Source: Darksidea phi (taxonomy: Eukaryota; Ascomycota; Dothideomycetes; Pleosporales; Lentitheciaceae). From it: a stretch of DNA of 64,000 nt. The position numbers and the translations under genes are program-made. Shown here piece after piece: positions 21,572-33,534 of the stretch; the stretch's first letter is position 1; every line of letters starts with the position of its first letter. The stretch lies in contig JASJFT010000093.1 in NCBI GenBank assembly GCA_030770425.1, forward strand, positions 107,973 to 171,972. The letters are read 5' to 3'. A model generated the notes under the pieces. It searched no databases. It saw only the letters and a program-made list of their open reading frames with translations, and was not told the origin of the DNA.

Positions 21572-22196
21572 GCTTTTCCGAACGATCGTTTCTTCCTATG
21601 GTTTTCATACTGTCCTGTACGGTACTCTCTGATTAGTGCTTCTTTTTGACAGATTAGTGGCGCTGGAGGGTGAAATTGATCATCCATGTTCTGTGTGCCA
21701 TGCCTTTTGACGGCGTCCTAGGCTAGTACGTGGTTTGAGATAGCGTATACAGTCCTTTAAAATTGCCTGCGTTTGCCTGTGCCCATGTGAATCAAAAGAG
21801 GTGAATACTTCAATTCCTGCACGATGGAAAGATCTAGGCGACCTAGCCATGCACAGCAATGTCAAATATGTAGCTCCGTATACACACCCAGACTCCGAAA
21901 TACGATGCACAATACTTGCGAACAGTAGCCGAACATGTCATTGGTAATTGGTCATTTGGTCATTGCTTATTGAATGTGTTTATACATCTAGAAGAGCAAC
22001 CCAGCCAATACCAATAGCCTCCCCTCCCAAATGCCTATTTCAATTTCCTACGAGAAATCTTCTTCCAGAACTTCACCGCGTCGTGGTACTCCATGCAAGT
22101 GTCGCACCAAACATACAGCTGATGCACCCTCCCCACATGCCGCACACGACAAACATCGCACCATCCGCGCGGAGAAGGCGGCGGCGAAAGCGGTTT
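21572..22196. other. Convergent 3' region, antizyme / XPD
   Basis: About 625 bases between two converging stop codons. It holds both 3' untranslated regions, and no gene is recognised. The short open frames here are motif-free. Confidence 0.45.
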
Positions 22197-24714
22197 CTAG
22201 CCATCCAAGTCCGCCATAACCTCATCCATTCCATGGCCGCCAAACTCATCATCAACCTCCATACGCTCGGGCACGGCCCTGCCCTCCAAAAGCCTCGTAG
22301 CCGGGTTCTCGGTGCCAGAAATAGCTTCGTTTTTCTTCTTAGCCTGGTGACGCTCTAGGTCTTCAAGACTCCAGGACGAATGGCCTTCCTGCTCGCTGCG
22401 CGACCAGGGCACGCTCATCTCGCGCAGAAAGGCTTTGGCGTGCGAAACGGCCTGGTCGACGCTGAGTTTGGTATTTTTGGTGTCGAGCGCCGATTGGATC
22501 CATTTAGGGAGCTGGGTTATCTTTTTGCCGAAGCGCTTGTCTGCTAGGACCATGATGCCGTAGTCGTCTTTGCCGCGGATGACGCGGCCGAGGCATTGCG
22601 CTGCGTGGCGCATGGCGTCGAAGGAGAGAAAATCAGCTTCTTTGATGCGGTATGTTTCGCGAAGGAATTCTAGGCGCGCTTTGAGAATGCGAGATTCGGT
22701 GTATTGGTAGGGCACGCCCATGTTTATGACAGTGCGGCCGTAGTGATGGTCGAAATCTATGCCTTCGCTTACCTTGCCACGGGCGACGCAGAGCAGGACA
22801 GCGCCGCGTCCATTGTTGCATGCGGTGCGGAAGGTTTCGAGGGCGAGGGATGTTTCCTGCGCGTCGGGTGTTTCCACGAGGATGAGTTTGTATTTCCAGA
22901 CTGTGTCGAGGACGCCCATGCCCTGCCACATGCTAATGATGCTTTCCATATACAAGTAAGACGGGAAGAAGACGACGACACCATCCGGTGTCAGCTTGCA
23001 GAATTCGATAAGGAGGGCGCCGAAGTTTCTGATTACGGGGCCGTCGTTGCGGTGCTCGAATTGCGATGTAATCTGGTTCTGGTCGCTGCCGCGGTCGACG
23101 ATCATGGGGAGGAAGGATTTGCGTGTTAGTGTCATGGTGAAGGATTCTTGGACTACGGTGTTGAAGTTTAGCATGCGGGGGTACATGTCAAGCGGTGACA
23201 TCGTTCCTGAAGTGACGATAACGGAGCTAAAGCGTTCGAAGACTGGCTTGATTGCGATGGCGGCGTCGAGGCATGTAAAGTGCATTCTGGGATTAGGCAC
23301 AGTGGCGGTCGCGGACTCGAAGGGTTCGAGGATGAGGAGGAAGCCTGTTTCGTATGTTGCGACTAGTGTGGCGAAGGTTGCTACTTCCTGCAATGGTTGG
23401 TAATCTTCGATGTTTGTGAGTTCGAGAGTGCGGACGAGGGAGGTTAAACGTTCAGCACAGAAACGGAGGGGTTTGCGTTCAATAAATGTAAGTTCTCTAA
23501 GATGGCTGAGGAAGGACGGCGGTGTTTCTGAAATAACGTGGAGGACTTTCATGCGGGTTTTGAGGTATTCGATGAAGCGTTTGAGGAAGGCGACGAAGTG
23601 TTCAGCCCGTCTTATATTTCCAGGTACGGCTTCTTTTAGGAGATCGTCGGGGAGAGCGGGATTCGCCATAAAGGCATTCTCATCGCGCGCTTCGTCTGCT
23701 GCTCGCAGGCCTTCGACTAATTTGTTGTATTCGTCCTGAAGTTTTTTGGCGTCTGTGCTTTTCATTTCGGTGATTCTGCGATCCAGATTGTTGACTCCAC
23801 GCGTCGCTTTTCGTAATGAATCTTCTGTCAAGTCGATGCTGAGAGACTCTATGCATACGTTATCGATATTGTGGGCTTCGTCGAAGACTACTATACAGTC
23901 TTTTGACAGTTCTTTTGATACTCGCTCCGCAATCTTGGGATCGAGCAGGTAGTGGTATGAGTAGATGATGACATTGCAATATGACATCATTCGGCGCGCG
24001 GTAAAGTAGGGGCATTGTTTCTGTTGCTCTCCGTACTTGAGTAGTCCATCAAACGTCCAGACACCGGGGGGGATGAGGTTGTGCGGTTCCAGTAGATCGA
24101 GATTGTCGTGGTACACGCAAAGCTCGACATTCTCGCCCCGCTCTTTCTTCTCTTTGACGAAGCCGGCGGTCAAACTGCGACATCTCGCGTCGACAATCGC
24201 GCCGCTCTTCTCCCGCTTAACTGAAGGATGAAGACACAGATTTTTTCGGCTCGTCAAGCCCAGCCCTCTAAACTCCTCTTCATAGCCCAGCTCTTGCGTG
24301 CGGTACCTCATGAGCGCTTTCAGTTCGGCCAGCGCCTTCTCGATCTCGGACATGGTACGCGAGCAATAGATCAGTTTCCTCTTTTCAGGATGAAACTGCT
24401 GGTATGCTACGATGAGAGATAGCAAAGACACGGTTTTACCCGTGCCTGAAGGCATCTCTAGGACACAGTGGCCGCCGGCGTCCAGGGTGCGCTTGAGGTC
24501 GCACATGTAGGCATACTGCTCAGGGTATATCCGTGGATACGGGAAGAGCACCGGAAGCTCGCTGCAGAGTGTAAGTGTGTTTCTTCACGTCGCAAATGAT
24601 TCCATGAGGGACGGTTTCGCAGCTAGGGCAAGCCAGATATTTGTGAAGAACTCTGGCTGTGGGCCGATGACCGGAAGGATTAATCGGACTGACTCACTCT
24701 ATGAAGAACTTCAT
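22197..24714 (-). CDS. RAD3: TFIIH helicase subunit XPD/Rad3
   Basis: Two exons (24714-24698 and 24561-22197) give 793 residues. The tiny first exon encodes MKFFI plus part of an Asp codon, and splicing restores the canonical start MKFFIDELPVLFPYPRIYPE. Walker A MPSGTGKT is at about 42-49 and the DEAH box at 233-236. The four iron-sulfur cysteines fall at about 115, 133, 154 and 189, spaced as in yeast Rad3. Later motifs include TSGTMSPLDMYPR, VARGKVSEGIDFDH and the QCLGRVIRGKDDYG motif VI. XPD is the 5'-to-3' helicase that opens DNA in nucleotide excision repair and is part of TFIIH. All catalytic features are intact. It is divergent from LTN1. Confidence 0.96.
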
Positions 24715-25002
24715 CTTGACTGCCGCTAGCCCACACGAGTAGCGTAAGGATGGATGGGTATGTAGTGGTTGAAAGAAGTTGTGAGTTCGCCCACGGTTGC
24801 CTTCAATGCTCGGATGAAGTGCGGTCTGAACTATCCGCTTACGTACTAGCGTGAACGGCAGGGATCAGCCCCACCAGCGCCTTTCCGCCCTTTCGCTGCC
24901 GTCATCGAGGAAAAGAATCGCGGCACAAACTTCTGTACATATTTGCCCGCGTGCCTCCTCGGCCTTCTCAACCTCACCCCTTCTTTTCTCTCTCCTCGGA
25001 TT
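24715..25002. promoter_or_regulatory. Shared divergent promoter, XPD / LTN1
   Basis: 288 bases separate the two start codons, so both housekeeping genes must be driven from this short interval. A CT-rich tract lies just before the LTN1 start. No individual motif is claimed. Confidence 0.5.
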
Positions 25003-28000
25003 ATGAGCAAACGACAAGTAAAAGCACAAGCTAGCAGCGCGCGGGCTGCTTCGAGCGCGCTGGGGTTTGGCTTCGGCACATCAGTGTCTGCCTTCAGCAC
25101 CGCGGCGTCGCAACTATCCTACGTGGCAGAGCCGCCCGACCTCTCTTCCATATCCGATCCGAACGTCGTCGTATACTTTAGGAATCTGTCGAAGAGGGAT
25201 AGCACCACCAAGACAAAGGCGCTGGAGGACCTGCAGGCCCATATCGCGTCTTTGAAGGAGCCGGTCGAGGATGGCTTGATCGAGGCGTGGGTGCGTGAAC
25301 CCATATTTGTACATATGCTCCATGTAGTAATGAAGGGTGTTGCAGATCAGAATGTATCCTCGTACCTCAATAGATAACGCGAAAGCCGTCCGTCAGAGTG
25401 CCCATGCCCTGCAAGGTCAGTTGGCGGCCGCTGCTGGGAAGAGGTTCGCCAGGCATATGCCCACGTCGGTTGGCGCTTGGCTCTCTGGCCTATATGATGG
25501 AGACCGGTCCGTAGCGGAAGCGACACAGAACTCGCTGCGACAGGTCTTCAACACGCCCGAAAAGGTACAAAACATTCGGAAAGCATACCAGCAGCCGATA
25601 CTTGAATACTGCCGCGACGCGATAGACCAGGAGAGTGCGCAGACCCTCAGCGACGAGCGGACTGTTAGCCCAGACGATGCGGAGGCGAAGTACAGCAGGG
25701 TCGTCTCAGCGTGCATATCCCTTTTGGGCAGTTTGCTCGCGAACCTACAGCCAGAGGAGTTGGCTAAGCGCCAGTCCGATTACGAGAGCCTTCTTGGCGA
25801 CAAGAAACTTTGGGAGTTTGCATCTTACGGCGATGCATCCATACGGCGGTCAATACACCGTTTCCTAAAGACTTGTCTGGTTAAGCAGCCAGGTAGGCGC
25901 AACGAGTGGCTACGGTTAAACTTTCGGGCACTAATATCATGTATAGAAGCAGTGCGACCGAACCTCGACGCCATAAGCAAATCCTATCTTTCCGTTGCGC
26001 TTAACTCGGATCAAACGAGCTCCGCATTCGATTACGTCGATACGTTAGCGCTACTTACGAAGCAATTTCCGACGATATGGACAGACCATTACAAGAGCAA
26101 GACAACTGTCGATAGGAGGCTGCGTCAATTCCTAAAGAAGGGCTCTCAATCTGGTCCGCGAGATTTTTGGGATCGATTACGTGACCTGTTCCAAGCTCTT
26201 CCGAAAGATGCTCTTCCGAACAATGCTCCCGACGCTGCTGAGTTGCTTAACGCCCTACACGGTGGTATTACGAGGAAGGATGAGTCGAGAATGAGCCTAG
26301 AGTCTGCGTTCGGTGCCTATCTTGAAATCACAGCCTCTATCGGCACGTATCTTTCAGAAGATGACCAGCGGAAGCTCCTAAGCGAAATGGTGCTACCGTT
26401 GCTCGCCCAATATTTGCGCCCTTCACCCGATAACAGTCAGTGGAGCCTTCCGCCTCACTCAGCCAAGCTGCTTGCTCAAATCATGCGTCTGAACGCGATG
26501 CCTACCATTGTCCAAGAGAAATGGCCCGAGCTCACTCAACAATTTGTCAATGATATCAAAACCTCTGCACCAGAACAGTCTAAAGACTATGAACGGTCAC
26601 AGCAAACTTTGATCCAACAAGCCACTCGCTTCGCAACAGTTCAAAGACAAGCTCTGAGCGAAGAACCCTCGCTAATGCAGGATATCTTCGGCGCATCGTG
26701 CTCTGTAGTCATTTCTGAAGCTCTCACAGTTGTGAAGAATCGAAATGGGAAGCCGTATGGGGCGACGGGTGTTATTGCTGAGCTTTTGAATCGCAACCGA
26801 GATCTTGTGCTTGCTGATAAAGTAACCTCCCGCCGACTGGAACACTTCATTAGCGATGACCTCCCAGAGTTGGTCCTCTCACCATCGTCATCGTACCTTG
26901 TGGACATTCTATACTCATTTTCTGATTTGGATTTCTTCAAGGATGCCTGGATTGCTGCTCTGAAATCCGTATTGAAAGAGGCCGACTCCCCCGCGAAATC
27001 TAAAGCATTAGACGCCCTCCTCACATCGCCTAAGATCTCCAAGACATTTGACCTTGCTTCGAAGGATCCCCAGTTGCAGCAATACATCAAGTCCAGCGTG
27101 CAGGCTGCAGTCGGCGGGTCTGCAGAATGGGATTCCTTCACCCGTATCTTGCAATCACCTGCCAAAATATTTTCGCCTGATACTACCGATGAAATTCTTT
27201 CGATTATGACGCAGTCACTATCGTTGTCACTCCAGGCTCCATATGCTTTACAAGGCCTTCGGCAAATCGTGAAGCAGAACCCTTCTATCTTGAAGGCCTT
27301 TCTCGCGACTCCACGAGGTTACAATCTCTTACAAGGATTGCTCCTAGCTTCCGAGTCTCCAAACGAGGAGATCTCCCAAAATGCATCCTCCGTCAGTGCT
27401 TCTATTCAGACCTTTCTCTCGGCAGGAACAGACACGAAGCAGTCCGTGTACGACTTGATACAGTTGGGTCTTCGGGAGGCTATGCAGACATCCGTCTCGG
27501 TTGAGACCCTAGTCGAGCTTGCAAAGCAGTTGGTTAAACCTGGAAGTTCTTGGGACGAAATGGCGGGTGTCCTCCCAAGCAGTGAGGTTTGGAGTTTGGC
27601 ATTAGCCCCATTCCTTGATACAGCTCCCAAGACTTCATTAGCTATCGCAAATCCACTAGGTGGCGCCGTGTACCTGGTAGATCCGAACATAGCCGCACCA
27701 CAGGCGAGGAAAGTCCCAAGAGACGCAGATGGGTACTCCGCTGCTTACCGTATCACGCAGTATGTGACGAAACTTTTCAAGGAAAGCACCCTCTTTCCAG
27801 TTGAAAAAGTCCCTTCCGACCTACAGCAAACTTTCCTTCGCAACATTTCTCTCACGATACAGCTTGCAGATGACAACCTCGGCCTTGCTGGCGCGAACGG
27901 ACTCTGGGCTGAGTATAATGCCGACGTGGAGGCTGATGCCATCTCATTCATGTCCGATGCGCAACTGTTCGTTACACAGATGCTGAAGCGTCTCGAAATA

Positions 28001-30238
28001 TCGTGGTCAAGTTCTGATACATCCACCTCATTACTGACTTGGGCAACCGAACTGCTTGCGAAAGTCGATCCAAACACATCGGCGCGAGCGTACTATTCAG
28101 CCCGCGCATACAGTGTGCTTATCGCCGATGCAATTGAGATCTCTGGCTGGAAGAACTCAGAGACTTCCAAGATCCAAGAGATCTTGAAGACTATACGCAG
28201 GAGCAAAGGTAGGCCAGAAACTCAGAGCAAGCTAGTGAATCTGACCTTATTTACAGAAATATTCCCTCTTATCGCCTTCCTGAATGCTTTCAAAGAACCT
28301 TTGGCCGCTTCACAGTCCTGCGACAGGATGTGCAGTGAGTTAGTCGCAGACTTGACTGGTTTGGACCATGAAAAGAAACCTGGAGAAGGTACGGAGATTT
28401 CGCTGTCAATATCACCGCCTATGCTAACCTCCAAACAGTACTTCGGCAGCTTGTACTTCTGAACAGCCTTCTATACGGACAACAGGATATCGCACAGAGC
28501 TTCGCCGCGACTTCAAGCGCCAGGCAGCGGCTTGTCTTCTTCGTCCAGCATGTTGTAACGTGGCTGCAAGATTCGAATAGTATCTCGCTCCGAGCCGAAA
28601 GTTGTCGCGCATTCACGGTATTGCTTCCGTTGATAGCTGACGTTTACGGCGAACACTGGGGACAGATATTAACTGCTTTGGCTGCAAGTTGGTCAGCTAC
28701 ACAAGAGCTAGAGGAGAATGAGTCGGGAATGGATAGGTACGCTAGTCTTTAGCACCATAAAGCCGAACGCAAACACTGACCCTCAAGCAGCTCAATCCCG
28801 TTTGTGCACGCTTCCCTTAAGCTCTTCGCACAAATGCGGGCCCTGACGCAAGACGACGACCCGAACGATGACCTCCTAGAGGTCTGGAAGGAGGCCGAAC
28901 AGTCCATTGCGAACGGCCTCGTCAATCTCCTAAAACATTCGCAGCACTTCCCAGACGAATTCCACCAGCCATTGAAAATGGTCAATGAAGTTCTCTCACG
29001 CCAAATTGCTAAAGTACCGCTTAAGCATCTTGAGTCAGCCGAAGATCTGTTCCCTCTTTTGTACGTTGAATCGCAACCTGTCCAGCAGACCGCGTTCGAT
29101 ATTTTGCATAAGCAAATACCCACTGCGCAAGAACAAATCTCGATCGATGCTGCTCTTGAGAAGACCACTGCGCGACTACCCGAGGAACTACTTTCCCTCA
29201 TTCTTGAGGCGCCAACGGTCGCAGCACTAGCAGATGCGAACTTCGAGCGCAGTGTTCCATTGCCACTTCGAGGCTACTTGCTTAGCTGGATACTGGTTTT
29301 CGACCACATCGAGCACGCTGTTAGTTGCTTGACAATGTATTGTCCAAACATTATCGCTAACAACCATCTAGTCTTTCAAGGTCAAGAACGACTATGCAGA
29401 TCACATCAAGGAAGGCGAGTACCTACCCGGACTGCTCAACTTCATGTTCGACTTTCTTGGCCATGCCCACAACAAGCCGGCAGACATCTCTAAGCTCGAC
29501 ATCACTACCTATACGCCAGACGTGGAGCTACCCAGGCGAGACACACAGTGGCTGCTTACTCACATTTACTACCTGTGTCTACTTCACGTGCCATCATTAA
29601 CAAAGTCATGGTATATTGACTGTAAGTCGCGGCCGGTTGTCGTGACCTTGGAGCCCTGGACCGAGAAATTCGTAAGCAATCACACTCTATTATAGCTAAT
29701 CCCGCTGACCACATCATAGATTTCGCCGCCCGTTATCTCTGCGGCTCTCAAGTCCGTTCAGGAATGGGCCAACTCCCAAATCGAGACCGAACCTGCCTCC
29801 CCGTTCGCCATAAAAGTCGCACCCCGCGCTAAAGAAATAACAGCCTCATACACGCTGGACGAGCAAGTAACATCTATGCGGATCTCTTTGCCTAACTCTT
29901 TCCCTCTGACCAATGCTCGCATCGAAGGCCTCAACCGGGTTGCCGTCAACGAGCAAACGTGGCAGTCGTGGCTTCGTACCAGCCTTGGCGCCATCACCAT
30001 CTTCAATGGCAGCTTGATCGATGCGCTTACGACATTTAAGAGGAATGTAGAGGGCGCCATGAAAGGACAGACTGAGTGTGCAATCTGCTATAGTATCGTG
30101 GGAAGTGATCGGAAATTACCGGATAAGCGATGTGGAACTTGTCGGCACGCATTTCATGGAGGATGTCTGTTTAAATGGTTTAAGAGCAGTTCAAGTAATA
30201 GTTGTCCGCTTTGCAGAAATCCGTTCAATTACGGGTAG
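25003..30238 (+). CDS. LTN1: E3 ubiquitin-protein ligase listerin (Ltn1/Rkr1)
   Basis: Exons: 25003-25290, 25346-28388 (probably with a further 48-nt intron at 28209-28256), 28439-28736, 28791-29319, 29372-29671 and 29720-30238, about 1642 residues. The N-terminus has the listerin segment SALGFGFGTSVSAF and, after splicing, EAWIRMYPRTSIDNAKAVRQ, followed by a long helical-repeat body. The C-terminus has a RING of the listerin kind: CAICYSIV, then RCGTCRHAFHGGCLFKWF and SCPLCRNPF. Ltn1 ubiquitylates nascent chains stalled on 60S subunits in ribosome quality control. All junctions keep phase and give family-like joins. Length agrees with yeast Ltn1 (about 1560). Confidence 0.95.
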
Positions 30239-30970
30239 GTGCTGGAAGAACGGGGCGGAGAAATTGCGGGGTGTAGAAAACGGGGTGCGATAGGTATGAG
30301 AATGGAAAGAGCTCCGAATAGACGCTTTTTTTTTTGGCATAGTGCATTGGAGTTGTGTCTATGGCTCCCACGTCGCTGGTTTGAAGGAACACAGCCTTCA
30401 TGGGTGTCACACTTGGATTGGTTGTATGTCCGGGATATTTTTGCATTACTAAAGTTCGGAGTAGGAAGTCGGTGAAGCTGATCCAGAGCGGTGTCAAAGG
30501 TTGTTACCTTACACTAACGGTCGCACTGTCTCCGGATCGCCTATTGGCTCCTAGCCGTGGTACAAAGCCAGGGGTCTTGACCGACACCAAGTCACAAGTC
30601 AAGGAGTGTTCTCTCTTACGGGGAAGCTCGTGGGAGGTAGTCATACGGGTGCCTCGGTTTTCTTGTGGGCGAGTTGGAGGGTGCTGTTGATTCTTCGTTT
30701 CTGCGGCAATAGATGCCCACTCTGATTGAATACAAGCGGAATGTAGGAAATATGTGACCTGTTGAATCCCGCCGCCCCGATAGCGGCAGCCGTATATGGG
30801 CAATTGATTATCGCTCATATGATCGCCGTCTTTGGATTAGTGATTTTGCTCAATGGTATAAAAGCTCCGTTTGCGAGGCTTTTGGGAGAATCAAGACGGC
30901 GGCTTTCGACAGTAGACCTTCAAAACTCTAGTTCGAAGACCTCCTATTTTCATCTACATAACTACGCATC
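30239..30970. other. Intergenic, nothing recognised
   Basis: About 730 bases between listerin and the secreted protein. Motif-free short frames only. The final ~150 bases include a TATAAAA-like run at 30858-30864 that could serve the downstream gene. Confidence 0.35.
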
Positions 30971-31875
30971 ATGAAGTCCCTCATGGCGCTCGTCATGATT
31001 GGCGCTTATTCCATCATTGGCACACCTCTCAAGGCTGGTGATCTCGACAAGCCCGTTCTCAATACCCCAGTCGACCCGGATAATTGGCAGTTCAGTCACA
31101 CGCTGCTCCAGCAGCTCCAATCTACCTCCGGCACTATCACCCAAACAAACTTCACCATCAAGATTTGTTGGGACTGCCAGAATCGGTTTGAAGAAGAAGG
31201 CTATGATTACCGCAACGAGATGGAGTTGTTCAATGTAACGTATGCGGATTGCGGCGAGCCGTGGATCATGTGCCGCCATTCGCATGCGTCAATTTCGTAA
31301 GTGGGTGGCTTTGTACTGTTGAAGGGACTGACACTAAACCCCATTAAAGCCAAAACGCTATCATGAATTTTGTCGCGCTCATCCCACTCAACTTGCGCAA
31401 GTACATCCGCCACATCATCACCCTCCCCGATCGCGATGATCCCGACAGTTTCGAGCCTCTAGACGGCACAGCCGAGTACGACGAGGGCAATCTCATCTTG
31501 CGTGGCCGCGTCTCCTCCATGACTCTACTCGCAGGCGCTGCTCGTGCCCTCGCCGAGCACGGTCTCTCCAGCTCACCCCCCACTCCTTACTGGGAGTCTA
31601 AGGCGTGGCTCGACGCTTATACCGCCGACACAGCTCTCCTCAACAACATCGCCAAGACATCCCAGGAAGAGAACTTCAAGCAGATGACCGTCATGGCGGT
31701 GTACGACTCGCAGTCTCCTGGCTTCACGAATGGCAATCTTGTCTCTGAGTGGCAGAAGTTTGAGCATATGCTTAGGCGCATTCAGAGTGATGCTAGTCCT
31801 GGTTCTTTGAATAAGACGGAAGAGTCTACGTGCGACGGGAGGATTCCTAGTGACTGGCCTGGCACGATGGAGTAA
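30971..31875 (+). CDS. Secreted protein of unknown function
   Basis: Two exons (30971-31296 and 31350-31875, GTAAGT..AAAG intron) give 283 residues. The first ~22 residues form a signal peptide, MKSLMALVMIGAYSIIG followed by a polar segment. A Cys-containing region follows, with WDCQNRF, YADCGEPWIMCRHSHASI and an N-glycosylation sequon (NVT). The second exon encodes a mixed helical region (FVALIPLNLRKYIRHIITLP) and ends with a single Cys near the C-terminus. The layout is weakly reminiscent of conidiation-associated or metallopeptidase-like secreted fungal proteins, but I see no HExxH motif and assign no function. It converges on the dehydrogenase gene. Confidence 0.75.
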
Positions 31876-32254
31876 GGATATGTCGTGGAGAGGTTGACGG
31901 TCTAGTGACTGGATTTCTGATGGCATGCATTTGGAATGATGTCTTTTCTGGTATTTGTGGTGCGGGTGATTTACAGGAGTACGGAGTACGAACGGTAATG
32001 TGCAATAGGGTAATAGTGTGAGGGTAGACAAACACTAGGTAGTTAAAAAGAAACTTGTGGTTTGCTGACAGCCCTCGTCTGAACGGCGTTGTATTAGGAG
32101 TCAATCTTGCGGACCATCACATCTGGCCGGAACAGGAAGCCACGAGCATTGAAATTGGTCCTTATAGTTTATTTCTCTTAGACTGACGGAAATATATTGG
32201 AATGTAGGAGACAAACATAGGCCGACTTAGTACCATCAACCGCAAAAACCAGAG
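31876..32254. other. Convergent 3' intergenic region
   Basis: About 380 bases between the stop of the secreted protein and the stop of the dehydrogenase. No gene is recognised. Confidence 0.45.
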
Positions 32255-33145
32255 CTAAGCAAACGGCCACCCCACAAGCCCATATTCTAAAAGACCCTTC
32301 TCGATCTCGTCCTTCCTCGTCTTTAACTCTTCAACATCCCAATTAGCCCACACGAACTTCCCCTTCAAAAACACTGCCTCTGGACTAGCCAGCCACACAC
32401 AAAAGGCTCCCGATAACTCCACGTCATCAACCATTTTCAGTAATTCCTTCTGCTTTTCCGTAAAGTCTGCTTCATTTCCACTGAAGCCAGCCTCCTTGGC
32501 CATGTCAGTCATCACTATGCCCGGCTGCACATTGTAGATGGTTAGGTTGGGATGCTCGTGAGCTAATGCGTTGAAAAACCGCATGATAGCGGCTTTAGAG
32601 ACAAGGTAGGAGGAGTCTCCGCCATCCAAGTTGAGGTGGATTACGGCAGAGGAGACGTTAATTAGGATAGCATCAGGTGCAGCGTAGCGAACAAAGGATT
32701 GAGCCACTGTAATGGAGCCTTTGATGTTACTCTCGATACCCGAGAACCATTTGTCGACATCTGCCTCTTTGATGGGCGACCGGAGTCCGAAGGTACCTGC
32801 ATTACTGACAAGAACATTGATCAGGCCGTTCTCGGAGAACTTGGCAAATGCGGCGTCGATATCGATTTTCTTTGTGAAGTCGGCGGAAGCGTAAGAAATG
32901 CTGACGTTTGGGAAGTCCGTTTCGATGGATGCTTTAGTCGAACGGAGGGGTGCTTCTCTGCGGGCGATTATGAGGATCCTGGATGCCCCTGCTTTGGCGA
33001 AGGAGCGGGCAATCTCTGCTCCAATACCAGTACCACCGCCAGTGATGACAATGCTTTTACCCTTAGCTGAGAGTTCAGGACGGGTTGGATCAATGGCTGG
33101 GTAGGGTTTGTGGTGATAGGTCGCAGTTGGGGCGGGCATGGACAT
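32255..33145 (-). CDS. Short-chain dehydrogenase/reductase (classical SDR)
   Basis: Single exon, 296 residues. The Rossmann cofactor motif TGGGTGIG is at 35-42, the NAG motif at 115-117, the catalytic Ser near 165-166 and the Y-x-x-x-K pair at Y180/K184 (SSYLVSKAA). The IYNVQPGIVMTDM segment after strand 6 is also typical. The enzyme should oxidise or reduce a small alcohol or carbonyl with NAD(P)(H). An Arg-rich stretch after strand 2 (IIARREAPLR) suggests NADPH preference, but this is inference. Fungal relatives are often annotated as peroxisomal short-chain alcohol dehydrogenase-like, with unknown substrate. It is divergent from a zinc-cluster regulator, which might control it. Confidence 0.92.
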   Translation of the reverse strand: MSMPAPTATYHHKPYPAIDPTRPELSAKGKSIVITGGGTGIGAEIARSFAKAGASRILIIARREAPLRSTKASIETDFPNVSISYASADFTKKIDIDAAFAKFSENGLINVLVSNAGTFGLRSPIKEADVDKWFSGIESNIKGSITVAQSFVRYAAPDAILINVSSAVIHLNLDGGDSSYLVSKAAIMRFFNALAHEHPNLTIYNVQPGIVMTDMAKEAGFSGNEADFTEKQKELLKMVDDVELSGAFCVWLASPEAVFLKGKFVWANWDVEELKTRKDEIEKGLLEYGLVGWPFA

Positions 33146-33534
33146 TATGATTGTTTTAGGGAAATCTCAAAGAAGAGAAGATTGACTCTTAGACAGTGTT
33201 TCGTATGTTGGGATATGAGGCGATGGGGAGTCTTGCTTGGTCGCTTGATCTCTATTCAGTCCAGCACTCAATTGTACATATATACTATCCTAAGCTTACT
33301 AGCAAAATTGAAGCGCTCCGATGCAGTTGATAGGAAGGATCCGTACACAGGTAGTCGGAGCAGTATCATGAACAGTTACTTCCCAATGGGGCTTAGTGTA
33401 GCTACAAACTGTCCCGTCCCGACGGATACTTACTCATCCAAGCTGACAAATAACAGTTATCTGACGCTGACGAATTGACATTTATAACTCTTTTTCTGAC
33501 ATTGTACACCCGTCACGGAACGGTCAAATTTACA
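33146..33534. promoter_or_regulatory. Shared divergent promoter, SDR / zinc-cluster regulator
   Basis: 389 bases lie between the two start codons. A regulator next to and divergent from an enzyme is a common arrangement for pathway-specific control, though nothing here proves it. I did not find a clear inverted CGG pair. Confidence 0.4.
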
